This document shows, one piece after another, positions 8,617-18,173 of a stretch of 64,000 bases of DNA. Within the stretch, counting starts at the first letter, position 1; the number at the start of each line of letters is the position of its first letter. This DNA comes from Oscillospiraceae bacterium (lineage in GTDB: Bacteria; Bacillota; Clostridia; Saccharofermentanales; Saccharofermentanaceae). The translations under genes were made by a program, and so were the position numbers. Where the stretch lies: NCBI GenBank assembly GCA_902780785.1, contig CACZGS010000003.1, forward strand, positions 186,001 to 250,000, written 5' to 3'. The notes below the pieces were generated by a model, which did not search any database, was not told the origin of the DNA, and was given only the letters and a program-made list of their open reading frames with translations.

Positions 8617-10491
8617 TTAGAAGTCGCCGCCTGCGTTCTTGAATCCGTCTGAGCCTGTGTCCTGGTTAGGGTCTACTGACTCTGTGCCATAGCCTGCGAA
8701 ATCTTCAGGTGAAGGCTGCTGTGCCTGAGGGCCTGCTCCCGGAGCGCCCTGTGCAGGACCTGCTGCCTGATAGATCTTCTCGGAGAGCTTGTAGAGTGCC
8801 TGTGTGAGGTCCTCTGTGCCCTTCTTCATGGCGTCTGTATCGTTCTTTGCGATAGCATCCTTGAGCTTAGCGATCTCGTCATTTACAGGAGCCTTATCTG
8901 CGTCAGAGATCTTGTCGCCTGCATCCTTCATGGTCTTTTCTGCCTGATAGCAAGCTGTCTCTGCCTGGTTCTTGATCTCGACCTTTTCCTTGTTAGCCTT
9001 ATCCTCAGCAGCGTGCATCTCTGCTTCCTTAACTGCCTTCTGGATATCTTCCTCGCTCATGTTGGAAGAAGACTGGATCGTGATCTTCTGCTCACGGCCT
9101 GTGCCCTTATCCTTAGCGCTTACGTTAACGATACCGTTAGCGTCGATATCGAATGTTACTTCGATCTGCGGAACACCACGGGGTGCGGGTGCGATACCGT
9201 CAAGGATGAAGTTACCTAAAGTCTTATTGTAAGCAGCCATCTCACGCTCACCCTGGAGTACGTGAACCTCAACCTGTGTCTGGCCGTCAGCTGCTGTGGA
9301 GAATACCTGGCTCTTCTTTGTAGGGATCGTTGTGTTACGCTCGATCATCTTTGTACATACACCGCCCATTGTCTCGATACCGAGTGAGAGAGGTGTAACG
9401 TCGAGGAGAAGGAGACCCTTAACGTCGCCTGTAAGGACTGCTGCCTGGATAGCTGCGCCGATTGCAACGCACTCGTCAGGGTTGATGCCCTTGAAAGGCT
9501 CTTTGCCGAAGTAATTCTTAACTGCGTCCTGAACTGCAGGGATTCTTGTGGAACCGCCTACGAGGAGGATCTTGTCGATATCAGAAGGTGAGATAGAAGC
9601 ATCGCTCATAGCGCGCTTAACAGGATCCATTGTCTTCTGAACGAGGTCAGCTGTGAGCTCATCGAACTTAGCTCTTGTGAGAGTGATGTCCATGTGCTTA
9701 GGACCTGTAGCATCAGCTGTGATGTAAGGGAGATTGATGTTGGAAGATGTAACGCCGGAGAGCTCGATCTTAGCCTTCTCAGCTGCTTCTCTCAATCTCT
9801 GCATAGCCATACGGTCAGATCTGAGATCTACACCGTCGGATGTCTTGAAAGACTCTACGAGGTAGTCAACGATCTTGTTATCGAAGTCGTCACCGCCGAG
9901 TCTGTTGTTACCTGCTGTTGCGAGAACCTCGAAAACGCCGTCAGCGATATCAAGTACGGATACATCGAATGTACCGCCGCCCAAGTCGAATACGAGGATC
10001 TTCTGATCGGATTCCTTATCGAGGCCGTAAGCGAGTGAAGCTGCCGTAGGCTCGTTGATGATTCTCAATACCTCAAGACCTGCGATACGGCCTGCGTCCT
10101 TTGTAGCCTGACGCTGTGAGTCAGTAAAGTAAGCAGGAACAGTGATAACTGCCTGTGTTACGGGAGTTCCGAGGTAAGCCTCTGCGTCGCTCTTGAGCTT
10201 AGCGAGGATCATTGCGGAGATCTCCTGAGGTGTGTACTGCTTATCGTCGATGGATACCTTATAATCGGAACCCATTTCTCTCTTGATGGACTGGATCGTA
10301 CGGTCAGGGTTTGTAACTGCCTGTCTCTTTGCTACCTGTCCGATAAGTCTCTCGCCTGTCTTTGTAAAACCTACAACTGAAGGTGTTGTTCTGTTGCCCT
10401 CGGGATTCGGGATTACTACTGTCTCCGAACCTTCCATAACTGCAACGCATGAATTTGTTGTACCAAGGTCGATACCAATTACTTTTGCCAT
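8617..10491 (-). CDS. dnaK: Chaperone DnaK (Hsp70)
   Basis: ATP-driven general chaperone. Hsp70 signatures [28 protein letters not shown] and [14 protein letters not shown] are all present. The nucleotide-binding domain is followed by the linker [15 protein letters not shown], the beta substrate-binding domain and a full helical lid with a Gly/Pro/Gln-rich tail. At 624 aa it is of normal length. The ATG has AGGAGG upstream. This is the housekeeping Hsp70; a shorter paralogue is encoded at 22396-24108. Expression should follow the CIRCE-controlled promoter in front of hrcA. Confidence 0.98.
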   Translation of the reverse strand: MAKVIGIDLGTTNSCVAVMEGSETVVIPNPEGNRTTPSVVGFTKTGERLIGQVAKRQAVTNPDRTIQSIKREMGSDYKVSIDDKQYTPQEISAMILAKLKSDAEAYLGTPVTQAVITVPAYFTDSQRQATKDAGRIAGLEVLRIINEPTAASLAYGLDKESDQKILVFDLGGGTFDVSVLDIADGVFEVLATAGNNRLGGDDFDNKIVDYLVESFKTSDGVDLRSDRMAMQRLREAAEKAKIELSGVTSSNINLPYITADATGPKHMDITLTRAKFDELTADLVQKTMDPVKRAMSDASISPSDIDKILLVGGSTRIPAVQDAVKNYFGKEPFKGINPDECVAIGAAIQAAVLTGDVKGLLLLDVTPLSLGIETMGGVCTKMIERNTTIPTKKSQVFSTAADGQTQVEVHVLQGEREMAAYNKTLGNFILDGIAPAPRGVPQIEVTFDIDANGIVNVSAKDKGTGREQKITIQSSSNMSEEDIQKAVKEAEMHAAEDKANKEKVEIKNQAETACYQAEKTMKDAGDKISDADKAPVNDEIAKLKDAIAKNDTDAMKKGTEDLTQALYKLSEKIYQAAGPAQGAPGAGPQAQQPSPEDFAGYGTESVDPNQDTGSDGFKNAGGDF

Positions 10492-10543
10492 TTTAATTTC
10501 CTCCTGAAGTTCTTTTTGAACTGTCTGATAATCTATCTCTTAT

Positions 10544-11146
10544 TTAAAATTTCTTGCTGACAAGGATCTTGTCTACAATACCGTAATTCAAAGCTTCCTC
10601 AGCTGTCATCCAGTGATCTCTCTCAGTGTCCTTCATCAGGGTATCAAGATCTTTTCCGCAGTTGTCTGCGAGGATCTGATTGAGTCTCTTTCTTGTATCC
10701 CTGATGTGATCAGCTGCGATAAGGATCTCTGTTGCCTGACCCTGTGCTCCGCCCAAAGGCTGGTGGATCATGACTTCTGCATTAGGAAGGATGCAGCGCT
10801 TGCCCTTTGTACCTGCAGAAAGGAGAACTGAACCCATTGAAGCTGCCATACCCATGCAGATCGTCTGAATGTCAGGCTTGATAAGACGCATTGTGTCTAA
10901 GATCATGAGACCGTCAGATACGGATCCTCCGGGGCTGTTGATATAAAACTGAATATCCTTATCGGGATCCTCTGCCTCGAGGAAGAGGAGCTGAGCCGTA
11001 ATAAGGCTTGCTGTTACTGCGTTAACCTCTTCGGAAAGAATTACGATTCTCTCTTTGAGAAGTCTGGAATAGATGTCATAGGCGCGCTCGCCGCGGCCTG
11101 TAGTCTCGATTACTGTAGGAACCAAGCTTGATCTGATTAAATCCAT
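10544..11146 (-). CDS. clpP: ATP-dependent Clp protease proteolytic subunit
   Basis: Serine peptidase that forms the two-ring ClpP barrel and degrades substrates fed by Clp ATPases. The catalytic serine is S103 in [11 protein letters not shown] and the histidine is H128 in VMIHQPLGG, with the aspartate further on. At 200 aa it is of typical length. Its position between grpE and dnaK is unusual: the standard order is hrcA-grpE-dnaK-dnaJ. No promoter is evident in the 52-base gap before dnaK or the 34-base gap after grpE, so it should share HrcA control. Confidence 0.96.
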   Translation of the reverse strand: MDLIRSSLVPTVIETTGRGERAYDIYSRLLKERIVILSEEVNAVTASLITAQLLFLEAEDPDKDIQFYINSPGGSVSDGLMILDTMRLIKPDIQTICMGMAASMGSVLLSAGTKGKRCILPNAEVMIHQPLGGAQGQATEILIAADHIRDTRKRLNQILADNCGKDLDTLMKDTERDHWMTAEEALNYGIVDKILVSKKF

Positions 11147-11180
11147 TGTCTTTCTCCTTTATCTGTTATTTGTTTTTAAC

Positions 11181-11855
11181 TTAGTTAGCTACCTGGACCT
11201 GAGCATGTCTGATGACTCTGTCCTTGTACTTATATCCCTTAGCGAAAACCATCGCTATCTCCTGCTCGCCTAACTCTTCGTCGTCAACGTGCATCATTGC
11301 ATCGTGAAGGTTCGGATCGAATTTTGTTCCTCTCTCTGCGGGTATCTCTTCGACACCGATCTTCTTGAGAGTATCCTGTGCCTGTCTTCCAACGAGCTCC
11401 ATTCCCTGAATGACTTTATCGAGAGAATTCTCATCGGCGGACTTCTTGGCCCCTTCTGTCGCTCTGTCGAGATTATCTATGAGCGTTAAGAATTCCTTTG
11501 TTACGCTTGCGACAGCATCTGCGTAGAGGTTGTCTTTCTCTTTCTGCGTACGCTTACGGTAGTTATCGTATTCAGCGTAGAGGCTCATATATCTTGCTTC
11601 GAGATCGCTTACTGCTTCAGCATTGTCGGCAGGCAGTTCATCTTCTTCATCTTCATCATCGTCATCTGCTTCAGCTTTGGCTTTCTCAGCCTTTGCTTCC
11701 TCTTCTTCTGACTCCTCTGCCTCTTCTGCCTTGTTCTCCTCTGCTTCTGCGGATGCCTTGTCGGAAGCTGCGGCATCTTCTACGGAGCTGTTGTCTGCCT
11801 CGTTGTTTACGGGCTCTTCATCAGCTCCGAAAATCAACTCTTCATCATTGCTCAT
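11181..11855 (-). CDS. grpE: Nucleotide exchange factor GrpE
   Basis: Dimeric exchange factor that releases ADP from DnaK. The first 80 or so residues are highly acidic (Glu, Ala, Asp) low-complexity sequence. The long coiled coil (YMSLYAEYDNYRKRTQKEKD) and the C-terminal beta-wing (GTKFDPNLHDAMMHVDDE) follow. The frame is open upstream to an ATG that overlaps the hrcA stop, but the better start is the ATG at 11855, with AAAGGA 8 bases upstream, giving 224 aa. Confidence 0.95.
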   Translation of the reverse strand: MSNDEELIFGADEEPVNNEADNSSVEDAAASDKASAEAEENKAEEAEESEEEEAKAEKAKAEADDDDEDEEDELPADNAEAVSDLEARYMSLYAEYDNYRKRTQKEKDNLYADAVASVTKEFLTLIDNLDRATEGAKKSADENSLDKVIQGMELVGRQAQDTLKKIGVEEIPAERGTKFDPNLHDAMMHVDDEELGEQEIAMVFAKGYKYKDRVIRHAQVQVAN

Positions 11856-11893
11856 CTTATTTATCCTTTCACGTTTTTTATTTATCTTTCTCA

Positions 11894-12946
11894 TCAGGTA
11901 AATCTCTTCATTTCCTCGTTAAGCTTCTTCTTAACGAAATCTATCTGGGAGATTACCTTGGAATAGAGCATTCTCTTAGGTCCAATTACTCCGATGTTGC
12001 CGGAGACGGAATCCGTAAGGTTATATGTTGCCGTAATAAAGCTGCAGTCATCCAGACCTTCCAGAGTGATCTCCTGGCCGATCCTGATCATGTAGGAATC
12101 GTCATTGCCAAGCTCTCTTGCGGCATTCTCCATCTCGTTGACATATCCTGCAACCATTCCGGAATCGGATAATGTTCCAAGGAGGTCTCTTGCCCTGCCC
12201 AATGAACTGAAATCCGGGAGGCTCAGCATCCTGTGCTCGCCTTCAAGGTAGATATTAAGTTCATCAGCCTGCTTGATCGCTGCATATGCTTCGTACAATA
12301 CCTGCTTGAGCAAAGGTTCGGGGACATCCGTGTTCTTTCCCGCGCTCTCGACAGTTACGAGAGTGATCTCATCAAGAGGCTTGCCCGTAAGGTGCTTCTC
12401 AATGGCGCCGGAGATCTTCATGATCTGCTCATCATTTAAGAAATTAGGTATTCTTACGACCTTATCCTTAACAACGCCTGCCGAGAGGACCATGACTACG
12501 AGTGCCTTGCCCGGTTCGATCATCAGGATCTTAAGCTGCTTTAAAAAGCTCTTCTTAAGCCTGGGGCTCATTGCGAGGGATACGAATCCCGTCGTCTCGG
12601 ATAATGTATGTGTAGCGTTCTTAATGAGGTCCGTTACCTCGTCAACGCTGGAATCTATCCTCTTCTCGATCTCAAGCTGTTCCCTGGGTGTCAGTTCCTC
12701 AATTGTCATGAGGGAATTGACATATTCACGGTAGCCCTTGTCCGAAGGAATACGGCCGGCAGATGTATGAGGCTTCTCGATAAGTCCGAGGTGCTCTAAT
12801 TCTGCCATGTCGTTACGGAGAGTAGCGGAGCTGACATTGAAGCTGTGACGCTCTATAAGACTCTTCGAACCGACAGGCTCGTTAGTAGATACATAGTCAT
12901 CAACGATGGCGTGTAAGACTTCTTTTTTACGGTTATCTAACTGCAT
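11894..12946 (-). CDS. hrcA: Heat-inducible transcription repressor HrcA
   Basis: Represses class I heat-shock genes by binding CIRCE; activity depends on the GroEL/ES system in well-studied Bacillota. An N-terminal winged helix (STNEPVGSKSLIERH, then SSATLRNDMAELE) is followed by the HrcA effector domain with an inserted dimerisation region. I place the start at the ATG at 12946 after GGGAGA. The upstream ATG at 12982 lies inside the CIRCE element and is unlikely to be used. This gives 350 aa. First gene of the operon, hence autoregulated. Confidence 0.96.
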   Translation of the reverse strand: MQLDNRKKEVLHAIVDDYVSTNEPVGSKSLIERHSFNVSSATLRNDMAELEHLGLIEKPHTSAGRIPSDKGYREYVNSLMTIEELTPREQLEIEKRIDSSVDEVTDLIKNATHTLSETTGFVSLAMSPRLKKSFLKQLKILMIEPGKALVVMVLSAGVVKDKVVRIPNFLNDEQIMKISGAIEKHLTGKPLDEITLVTVESAGKNTDVPEPLLKQVLYEAYAAIKQADELNIYLEGEHRMLSLPDFSSLGRARDLLGTLSDSGMVAGYVNEMENAARELGNDDSYMIRIGQEITLEGLDDCSFITATYNLTDSVSGNIGVIGPKRMLYSKVISQIDFVKKKLNEEMKRFT

Positions 12947-12969
12947 CTTATTGTCTCTCCCTTCTCCGA

Positions 12970-12996
12970 TTAGCACTCTCACTCTAAGAGTGCCAA
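12970..12996 (-). promoter_or_regulatory. CIRCE operator for HrcA
   Basis: TTAGCACTC-N9-GAGTGCCAA on the plus strand matches the CIRCE consensus TTAGCACTC-N9-GAGTGCTAA at 17 of 18 arm positions. It lies just downstream of the -10 box at 13001-13006, where a bound repressor would block initiation. Confidence 0.96.
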
Positions 12997-13000
12997 CAAC

Positions 13001-13029
13001 AATATACTCTTAAAGTCAAAAATAGTCAA
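13001..13029 (-). promoter_or_regulatory. Sigma-A promoter of hrcA-grpE-clpP-dnaK-dnaJ-prmA
   Basis: Minus-strand TTGACT (13024-13029) and TATATT (13001-13006) are spaced by exactly 17 bases and lead into CIRCE. I found no second CIRCE in the window. Confidence 0.85.
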
Positions 13030-13109
13030 ATGATTATTTGAGTGAAATCTGAGGCGGCCGTTTTCCCATGAAAAGACAGGCTTTTCGGGCATTTGCCGGG
13101 GTCCGGCGA

Positions 13110-14864
13110 TCAGTGCCAGAGCTCCATATAAATAATGACTACTACTGTAAGAACAGCGAAAAGGATCGCCGCTACGTTATAGATCTTACGGATCACGGAA
13201 GAATCCTTTTTCGAGGCCTTGAAGAGCTTAACGACCGAGATGATTATCAGAGCAATAAGCGCCAGAGCCAGGATTATCATCGCAACAGGTACCCAGGCAT
13301 AGGTCTCATGCCTCATCCATGCCGTCATGAGGACAAAGAAGATTCCTCCGGCAAGGCCTATAAGCAATTCGACCAGTGACATAAGGCCCGTTTCTTTTCC
13401 GAGCAGTATCTTCTTTTTGCTCTTCCTGATCTTGCGGACGATCGCTCTTATGCCCTTGACGATAAGGCTTAACGCTGCAAATCCGAGTGAGATAAACCAT
13501 CCGTATAAGAGAGCAATCTCAAAAATGGCAGTGCCTGTCGATGCCAGGTAGAAGTCGCCGTATGTGTTCTCGAACTTCGGAATGCCGTCCTTCTCGTTAT
13601 ATGTCCAGTTCCAGTCTTCGAAAGAATCTTCTGTCATGTAGCTTGCGCCCATTATCTTATAGTGGCCTTCAAGGATCGTTCTTGACGGATGATAGAGTCC
13701 CTTCTTAGGCTCACCGGCAGAATATTCATATACAGGCTCGCCGTAGATGCTCTTGAACAGTTTGCCGTTGAAATTCTTCTCGCTTGACTGATTGGTCATG
13801 ACAACACAGCCGATCTGCTTCTCAGGATCGAAGGTAATGTAAGACGAGCATCCCTGAGTGTTGCCGCCGTGGCCATAGGTATTGGCTCCGTAGGGCAAGC
13901 CCCAGATGCCGTGACAATTCCTTACGTACTGTGTCTCGCCGAAATATGAGGTGGCGGTCATCATGACGTCAAATGTATTCGGGTCTTCGAAAAGAGGGAA
14001 TTCATCCTGAACAAAGCAGGAAGCCCACTTGATAAAGTCCTTAAGCGTAGATACGCATGCGCCTGCCGGATAGACAGAAATATAGTAGAAAGTAGTGCCT
14101 GTGGGAGTGGTTCCGGAGTAGCAGACGAGCTTGTCACGTCTCGCCCTGACATCAGGATTGTCCATAAGGTCAGGCGTAATAGCCGTATCATTCATTTCCA
14201 AAGGCTTAAAGATATGTTCATGGACATAATCGGCAAAGCTCTGTCCGGACACGCGCTCTACAATATAGCTTGCGAGGGCGACACCCCAGTTGGAGTATGC
14301 CGTTACCGTATCAGGCTCAAAGATCTGCGGCGGCATGTCGAGCTTCAGTGCTTCCTCCAGTGAATGATATTCGAACTGTGTGTCGATCATCATGTCGGTA
14401 TAGTATTCCTGGAAACCTGCCCTGTGGTTCATCAGGTCGATCATGCGGACGGGCTTGTCATATCTGAGGTTTGTAAGGAAACCCTCAGGAAGGTACGTTC
14501 TGATATCAGCCTCAAGATCGATCTTGCCCTGCTCCCAGAGTTGCATGACACTGACCCAGACCATAGTCTTTGTCGTTGAGCCCCAGTCGATGACAGTGTT
14601 CTCATCGACCTTGATGCCTTCAGCTATGTTGGAATATCCGTAATAACCTTCAAAGAGCGTTCCGTTCTTATCGAAAACACCGACCATCGCGCCGGCCGCC
14701 TCATCCTTGTGATCTTCATAGAACGCATTGACTATCTCTTCATAAGAGCCTGTGTAGATCTTATCCTTTTCTTTCTCAGCGGGTTTTGCGGAGCAAGATG
14801 CCAGCAAACCAAGCGCCATCAGGGCAGACAAGACACATACTGCTGCCTTCTTAAAAATCTTCAT
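13110..14864 (-). CDS. Beta-lactamase-family serine hydrolase lipoprotein with C-terminal membrane helices
   Basis: Penicillin-binding-protein/class C beta-lactamase fold (PBP4*/EstB-like), probably acting on peptidoglycan or another cell-surface ester or amide. A lipoprotein signal ends in LLASC (Cys24). The three active-site motifs are intact: S96-T-T-K99, Y190-S-N192 and H332-G-G334. After the catalytic domain come about 190 residues with four predicted membrane helices (from roughly residue 448 on) separated by Lys/Arg loops. The protein is thus held at the membrane at both ends. A GGGAGA site precedes the ATG. Substrate is unknown; resistance to beta-lactams cannot be inferred from the fold. 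Confidence 0.85.
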   Translation of the reverse strand: MKIFKKAAVCVLSALMALGLLASCSAKPAEKEKDKIYTGSYEEIVNAFYEDHKDEAAGAMVGVFDKNGTLFEGYYGYSNIAEGIKVDENTVIDWGSTTKTMVWVSVMQLWEQGKIDLEADIRTYLPEGFLTNLRYDKPVRMIDLMNHRAGFQEYYTDMMIDTQFEYHSLEEALKLDMPPQIFEPDTVTAYSNWGVALASYIVERVSGQSFADYVHEHIFKPLEMNDTAITPDLMDNPDVRARRDKLVCYSGTTPTGTTFYYISVYPAGACVSTLKDFIKWASCFVQDEFPLFEDPNTFDVMMTATSYFGETQYVRNCHGIWGLPYGANTYGHGGNTQGCSSYITFDPEKQIGCVVMTNQSSEKNFNGKLFKSIYGEPVYEYSAGEPKKGLYHPSRTILEGHYKIMGASYMTEDSFEDWNWTYNEKDGIPKFENTYGDFYLASTGTAIFEIALLYGWFISLGFAALSLIVKGIRAIVRKIRKSKKKILLGKETGLMSLVELLIGLAGGIFFVLMTAWMRHETYAWVPVAMIILALALIALIIISVVKLFKASKKDSSVIRKIYNVAAILFAVLTVVVIIYMELWH

Positions 14865-14949
14865 ATCAATTCTCCCTTATTCCATTTTCATCAAACTGCT
14901 TTATTATATTACAATCAATCTTAACCTAACCTTAAACTTGGAGGACCTG

Positions 14950-15648
14950 ATGAGAGGCATCGTTTTCGACATCGACGACACACTATACTGCAGACAGGAC
15001 ATGCTCGTGATAGCAGCTGAGAAAGTGCTTGGCGTCAAAGTGCCCGACAGGCCTCTGTTCATCAGCATCTTCTATGAGAAGAGCGACATCAACATGGCCG
15101 GCCTGGAATCAGGCGAGATCTCGACCCACGACATCAACGGCTGGCGCTACAACGAGACATTCAGGCTGTTAGGTCTTCCCTACACGCCCGACGACGGCGG
15201 AAAGGCAGCTGACGCTTACCTTGAACTTCAGAGCCACATGGCATTGAGTGAGGACATGAAGAAGGCACTCGATGCTTTCGCTGCAGATCCCGATACAAAA
15301 CTCGCGATCCTTACCGCCGGCGAATCAAATCACCAGTGGAACAAGGTCGTAATGCTGGGCCTGGACAAATGGTTCGACCGTGCAAACGTCATCGTCACGG
15401 GTGATGTCGGCATCTCAAAGCCTGATGTACGGTTATGCAGGATGATCGAAGAAAAGCTTGGCCTCACACCTGACGAGCTCTGGATGATCGGTGATAATTA
15501 CGATAAAGATATAGTAGGCGCGATAGATTCAGGCTGGCACTCAGTATGGATCAACAGAAGAAATCTGCCGCTGCCGGAAAGGCTCCCCGACTGTGAAGTC
15601 CGCACGGACGATGAGCTTACACAGCTTTTGCTGAAAGGGTTTGCATGA
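14950..15648 (+). CDS. HAD-superfamily hydrolase
   Basis: Probable phosphatase of the haloacid dehalogenase family. Motif I is DIDDTLY near the N-terminus, motif II is the LTAG segment, the motif III lysine is in GISKPD, and motif IV is GDNYDKD. The cap lies between motifs I and II, so it is a subfamily I enzyme. The frame extends upstream through a TTG that is itself part of the ribosome site TTGGAGG. The ATG at 14950 is 5 bases after that site and is the chosen start, giving 232 aa. It overlaps the next small gene by 4 bases. Confidence 0.88.
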   Translation: MRGIVFDIDDTLYCRQDMLVIAAEKVLGVKVPDRPLFISIFYEKSDINMAGLESGEISTHDINGWRYNETFRLLGLPYTPDDGGKAADAYLELQSHMALSEDMKKALDAFAADPDTKLAILTAGESNHQWNKVVMLGLDKWFDRANVIVTGDVGISKPDVRLCRMIEEKLGLTPDELWMIGDNYDKDIVGAIDSGWHSVWINRRNLPLPERLPDCEVRTDDELTQLLLKGFA

Positions 15649-15860
15649 TGTTCGGAAAGAAAAAACAGGAATCTCATACTTACGACAAAGAGAATGAGAC
15701 GCCCGCAGTAAAAAGCAGCATATGCACGGGCGAGAAGACTGCCGGCTTCATCGATAACAGGACCGGCAAATACAGAGATGTAATGCTGATCAAGTCCGAA
15801 GCAGATCTTTTAGAGTTCAAGAGAATGTACGGCGTTGATGAGGTAAAGACGATCTATTAA
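15645..15860 (+). CDS. Small unknown protein (71 aa)
   Basis: It begins in an ATGATG that overlaps the TGA of the HAD gene, so translation is probably coupled. The first 25 residues are charged and polar. They are followed by a compact segment, ICTGEKTAGFIDNRTGKYRD and MLIKSEADLLEFKRMYGVDE, that looks like a small folded domain. I do not recognise a characterised family. Its stop overlaps the stop of the convergent gene by 4 bases. Confidence 0.7.
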   Translation: MMFGKKKQESHTYDKENETPAVKSSICTGEKTAGFIDNRTGKYRDVMLIKSEADLLEFKRMYGVDEVKTIY

Positions 15861-16537
15861 GACGTCGAGAGGATATAGATCTTCAGGTCACTGCCCTTGT
15901 TGCTTGTTGCGTAAAGGTATCCTTCGGATTGTCTTACGGATTCGAAAAACTCTTCCTTATTACCGCTCAGAAGGATCAATTCCATCAGGCCATGCGACGG
16001 CTTGTCAAAGCTTAAGGACGTTCTCAACTGGTAGTATTCACCATCTTTGTTAGGATAGTCCCTCGTAAAATACATAAAGAATTTATCGCCCTGGCACATG
16101 CATTCGAAAACAAGATCAGGACACTCTTCTTTCGCGCACATATCTTCATAGGCAGCCACGATATCTTCTGCCGTTGATTCTTCATTCAGCTTTTCCTCAA
16201 GAAGATATTTGCCTGTTCTCGCCTTCATCAGGTCAGGATCATTAGTAAACTGCACGATGGTCTCGCTTAAGGCGTTCTCAGAATCATCACTTTCCATCGC
16301 ATTCCTGATATCTTCGATCGCAGGATGCTTACCGTATTTAAGACCGTTCATGACGATCATCGTGTCATATATAGAAGCTACGAAATCAAACATCACAAGT
16401 GCCGCACCGATTATCAGTGCCACCCTGTACTTGGTTCCGATAAGGCAAAGCACGATACCAATCAAAAGGAATATTCCAAACCTTATGAAGAGGTTTGTTA
16501 AGAAAGTGATTATTACCAGATGTCTTTTGAAATTCAT
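15857..16537 (-). CDS. Unknown protein with N-terminal membrane helices
   Basis: No family recognised. Two or three hydrophobic segments occupy about residues 5-75 (VIITFLTNLFIRFGIFLLIG, then VALIIGAALVMFDFVASIYD), followed by a soluble C-terminal region of about 150 residues. The frame can be extended to a TTG at 16579, but the ATG at 16537 starts directly before the first helix and has a weak AGGGAA upstream, so I chose it (226 aa). It lies downstream of the sugar-ABC permease on the same strand and may be co-transcribed with it. Confidence 0.6.
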   Translation of the reverse strand: MNFKRHLVIITFLTNLFIRFGIFLLIGIVLCLIGTKYRVALIIGAALVMFDFVASIYDTMIVMNGLKYGKHPAIEDIRNAMESDDSENALSETIVQFTNDPDLMKARTGKYLLEEKLNEESTAEDIVAAYEDMCAKEECPDLVFECMCQGDKFFMYFTRDYPNKDGEYYQLRTSLSFDKPSHGLMELILLSGNKEEFFESVRQSEGYLYATSNKGSDLKIYILSTS

Positions 16538-16610
16538 ACGCGTTGTTTTCCCTATAATCCTGATACACGATACCTGCAAAAAGATTATACCATGCCGCGT
16601 TTTACAGACT

Positions 16611-17594
16611 CTACCTGTACTTTCCGGCTTCCCTTCTCTCGCGCTTTACGATCTTTTTGAGCTTCTCCTCATCCTTATCGCGCATGAGATAGAAGATTAT
16701 TCCCGAACAGATCGAATTCAATATAAGCAGCATGATGCTTAACGCAGCTGCCCTGTTATAGATATATCCGTTACGGAAGGCCAGATTATTTAGATAAGTC
16801 ATATTCGTAATTACTGCGTTATTGGCTGCAACTCCGAACATTTGCGGAACATCAAACATGCCGAGTCCGCCGATGATGCTCGTAACAAGAACAAAGATAA
16901 GCATCTCGCGCATGCACGGAAGAGTGATCTTAAAGAACGTCTGTATCCTGTTGCATCCGTCCATCTCGGCAGATTCAAATATCTCAGGATTGATCCCGAT
17001 TATGCCCGTATAAATGATCAGCAGCGTATAACCGTAAAACATATATACGTTGATCAAAACTACAAGCTTTTTCAGATCCCCACCGTTGATCAGAAAGTTA
17101 TGGTTTTCCCATGTCGCGCCGAAAAGCCCGTAAAGTTTACCCATTGCCTGGTTTACGGCTCCGACCGGATAGCCGAATATTTTTATAAACAGCGTGGCTG
17201 TAACAGAACCTGCAACAAGGTGCGGCATGTAGTAAATGATCTTGAATATCAGCGTTCCTTTGATCTTCAGTCTTCTGTCGGAATACCAGACGCTGAAAAG
17301 AAATGCAATGAACAGTTCAGGCACAAAGCCCATTATCCAGAACAGCCATGAATTGGCAAATGCTTTCCAGAACGTCTTTGACTTTATTACATCTTCAAAG
17401 TTCTGATACCAGGGTTTTCCGACTGTGGTAAGAAAATGCCACTCCGTATTGCCGGCACCCTTAAGATCCGTAAAGCCCAGGATAAAAGTCAATGCTGTCG
17501 GATACAAAAAGAACACGCTGAAAGCAATGATAAAAGGCAGCGAGTACAGATATCCGTATTTTGCATATCTCTTTTTTAAATTAGAACCAGCCAT
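16611..17594 (-). CDS. Orphan carbohydrate ABC-transporter permease (MalF/UgpA type)
   Basis: Inner-membrane subunit of a binding-protein-dependent sugar importer. It has six predicted membrane helices and the permease EAA loop, here ESAEMDGCNRIQTFFKITLP, which docks the ATPase. At 327 aa it is typical for the MalF-like partner after losing the long periplasmic loop. The second permease, the solute-binding protein and the ATPase are not next to it or elsewhere in the window, so it must use distant partners or be a remnant. It sits 24 bases after a winged-helix regulator gene; GGGGGA precedes the ATG. Confidence 0.85.
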   Translation of the reverse strand: MAGSNLKKRYAKYGYLYSLPFIIAFSVFFLYPTALTFILGFTDLKGAGNTEWHFLTTVGKPWYQNFEDVIKSKTFWKAFANSWLFWIMGFVPELFIAFLFSVWYSDRRLKIKGTLIFKIIYYMPHLVAGSVTATLFIKIFGYPVGAVNQAMGKLYGLFGATWENHNFLINGGDLKKLVVLINVYMFYGYTLLIIYTGIIGINPEIFESAEMDGCNRIQTFFKITLPCMREMLIFVLVTSIIGGLGMFDVPQMFGVAANNAVITNMTYLNNLAFRNGYIYNRAAALSIMLLILNSICSGIIFYLMRDKDEEKLKKIVKRERREAGKYR

Positions 17595-17618
17595 AACTAT
17601 TCCCCCAAAAACAGCTCA

Positions 17619-18143
17619 TCACTCAACAGGTGCGGAGACAAATGAAATACTTCTGAGTTTACCGGTGGCACCTTCGCCATATTTCTCGTTATGAGCCTTC
17701 TCATATTTAATAGGGATCTCATAAAGCTCTTCCATCATGGCGTTCATTTCATCATCATTGAGATACAAAAAAGAAGTTCCAAAGCACAAGTATTCTTTCA
17801 TGAATTCTTCTTTAAAATTCTTATGCGGTTTCTTATTAAAGCTGTCAAACTGTGAATACAGGTTCATAAAGAAACTGTATGCTGACTCAGAGAGATCACA
17901 GCTATCCACAAATGCCTCAGAGTTATCTTTAAGAATGCGTTCAAAAGCTCCTCTGACCTTCCGTTCTTCTTTTACAACGATAGTTCCTGCATCGATCAGG
18001 AAATCGACATGTCTGTACAAAGTCCTTCTGGGAATATCCGGAAAATGATCAGCCAATTCTTTTACAGTTGCTTCACCGTTGATAGCCATATACTGCATTA
18101 TTCTCATCCTTGCAGGATTGGAAAGGATCTCAGTGTAATTCAT
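17619..18143 (-). CDS. ArsR-like winged-helix transcriptional regulator
   Basis: The first 75 residues form a winged helix (NPARMRIMQYMAINGEATVK, then ELADHFPDIPRRTLYRHVDF) of the type found in small ArsR-like regulators. The remaining 100 residues are helical and may bind an effector or dimerise. At 174 aa it is longer than a minimal ArsR protein and has no obvious metal-binding cysteines. A GGGGAG site precedes the ATG. Its promoter carries a perfect inverted repeat in the spacer, which makes autoregulation likely. It probably also controls the permease gene that follows. Confidence 0.8.
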   Translation of the reverse strand: MNYTEILSNPARMRIMQYMAINGEATVKELADHFPDIPRRTLYRHVDFLIDAGTIVVKEERKVRGAFERILKDNSEAFVDSCDLSESAYSFFMNLYSQFDSFNKKPHKNFKEEFMKEYLCFGTSFLYLNDDEMNAMMEELYEIPIKYEKAHNEKYGEGATGKLRSISFVSAPVE

Positions 18144-18173
18144 ATATTTCTCCCCTTTGGAAATGCTGTTTTT

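Noticed and set aside
13095-13107. GCCGG/CCGGC hairpin three bases downstream of the serine hydrolase stop
   Set aside because: Only five pairs with no T-run; not supported as a terminator.
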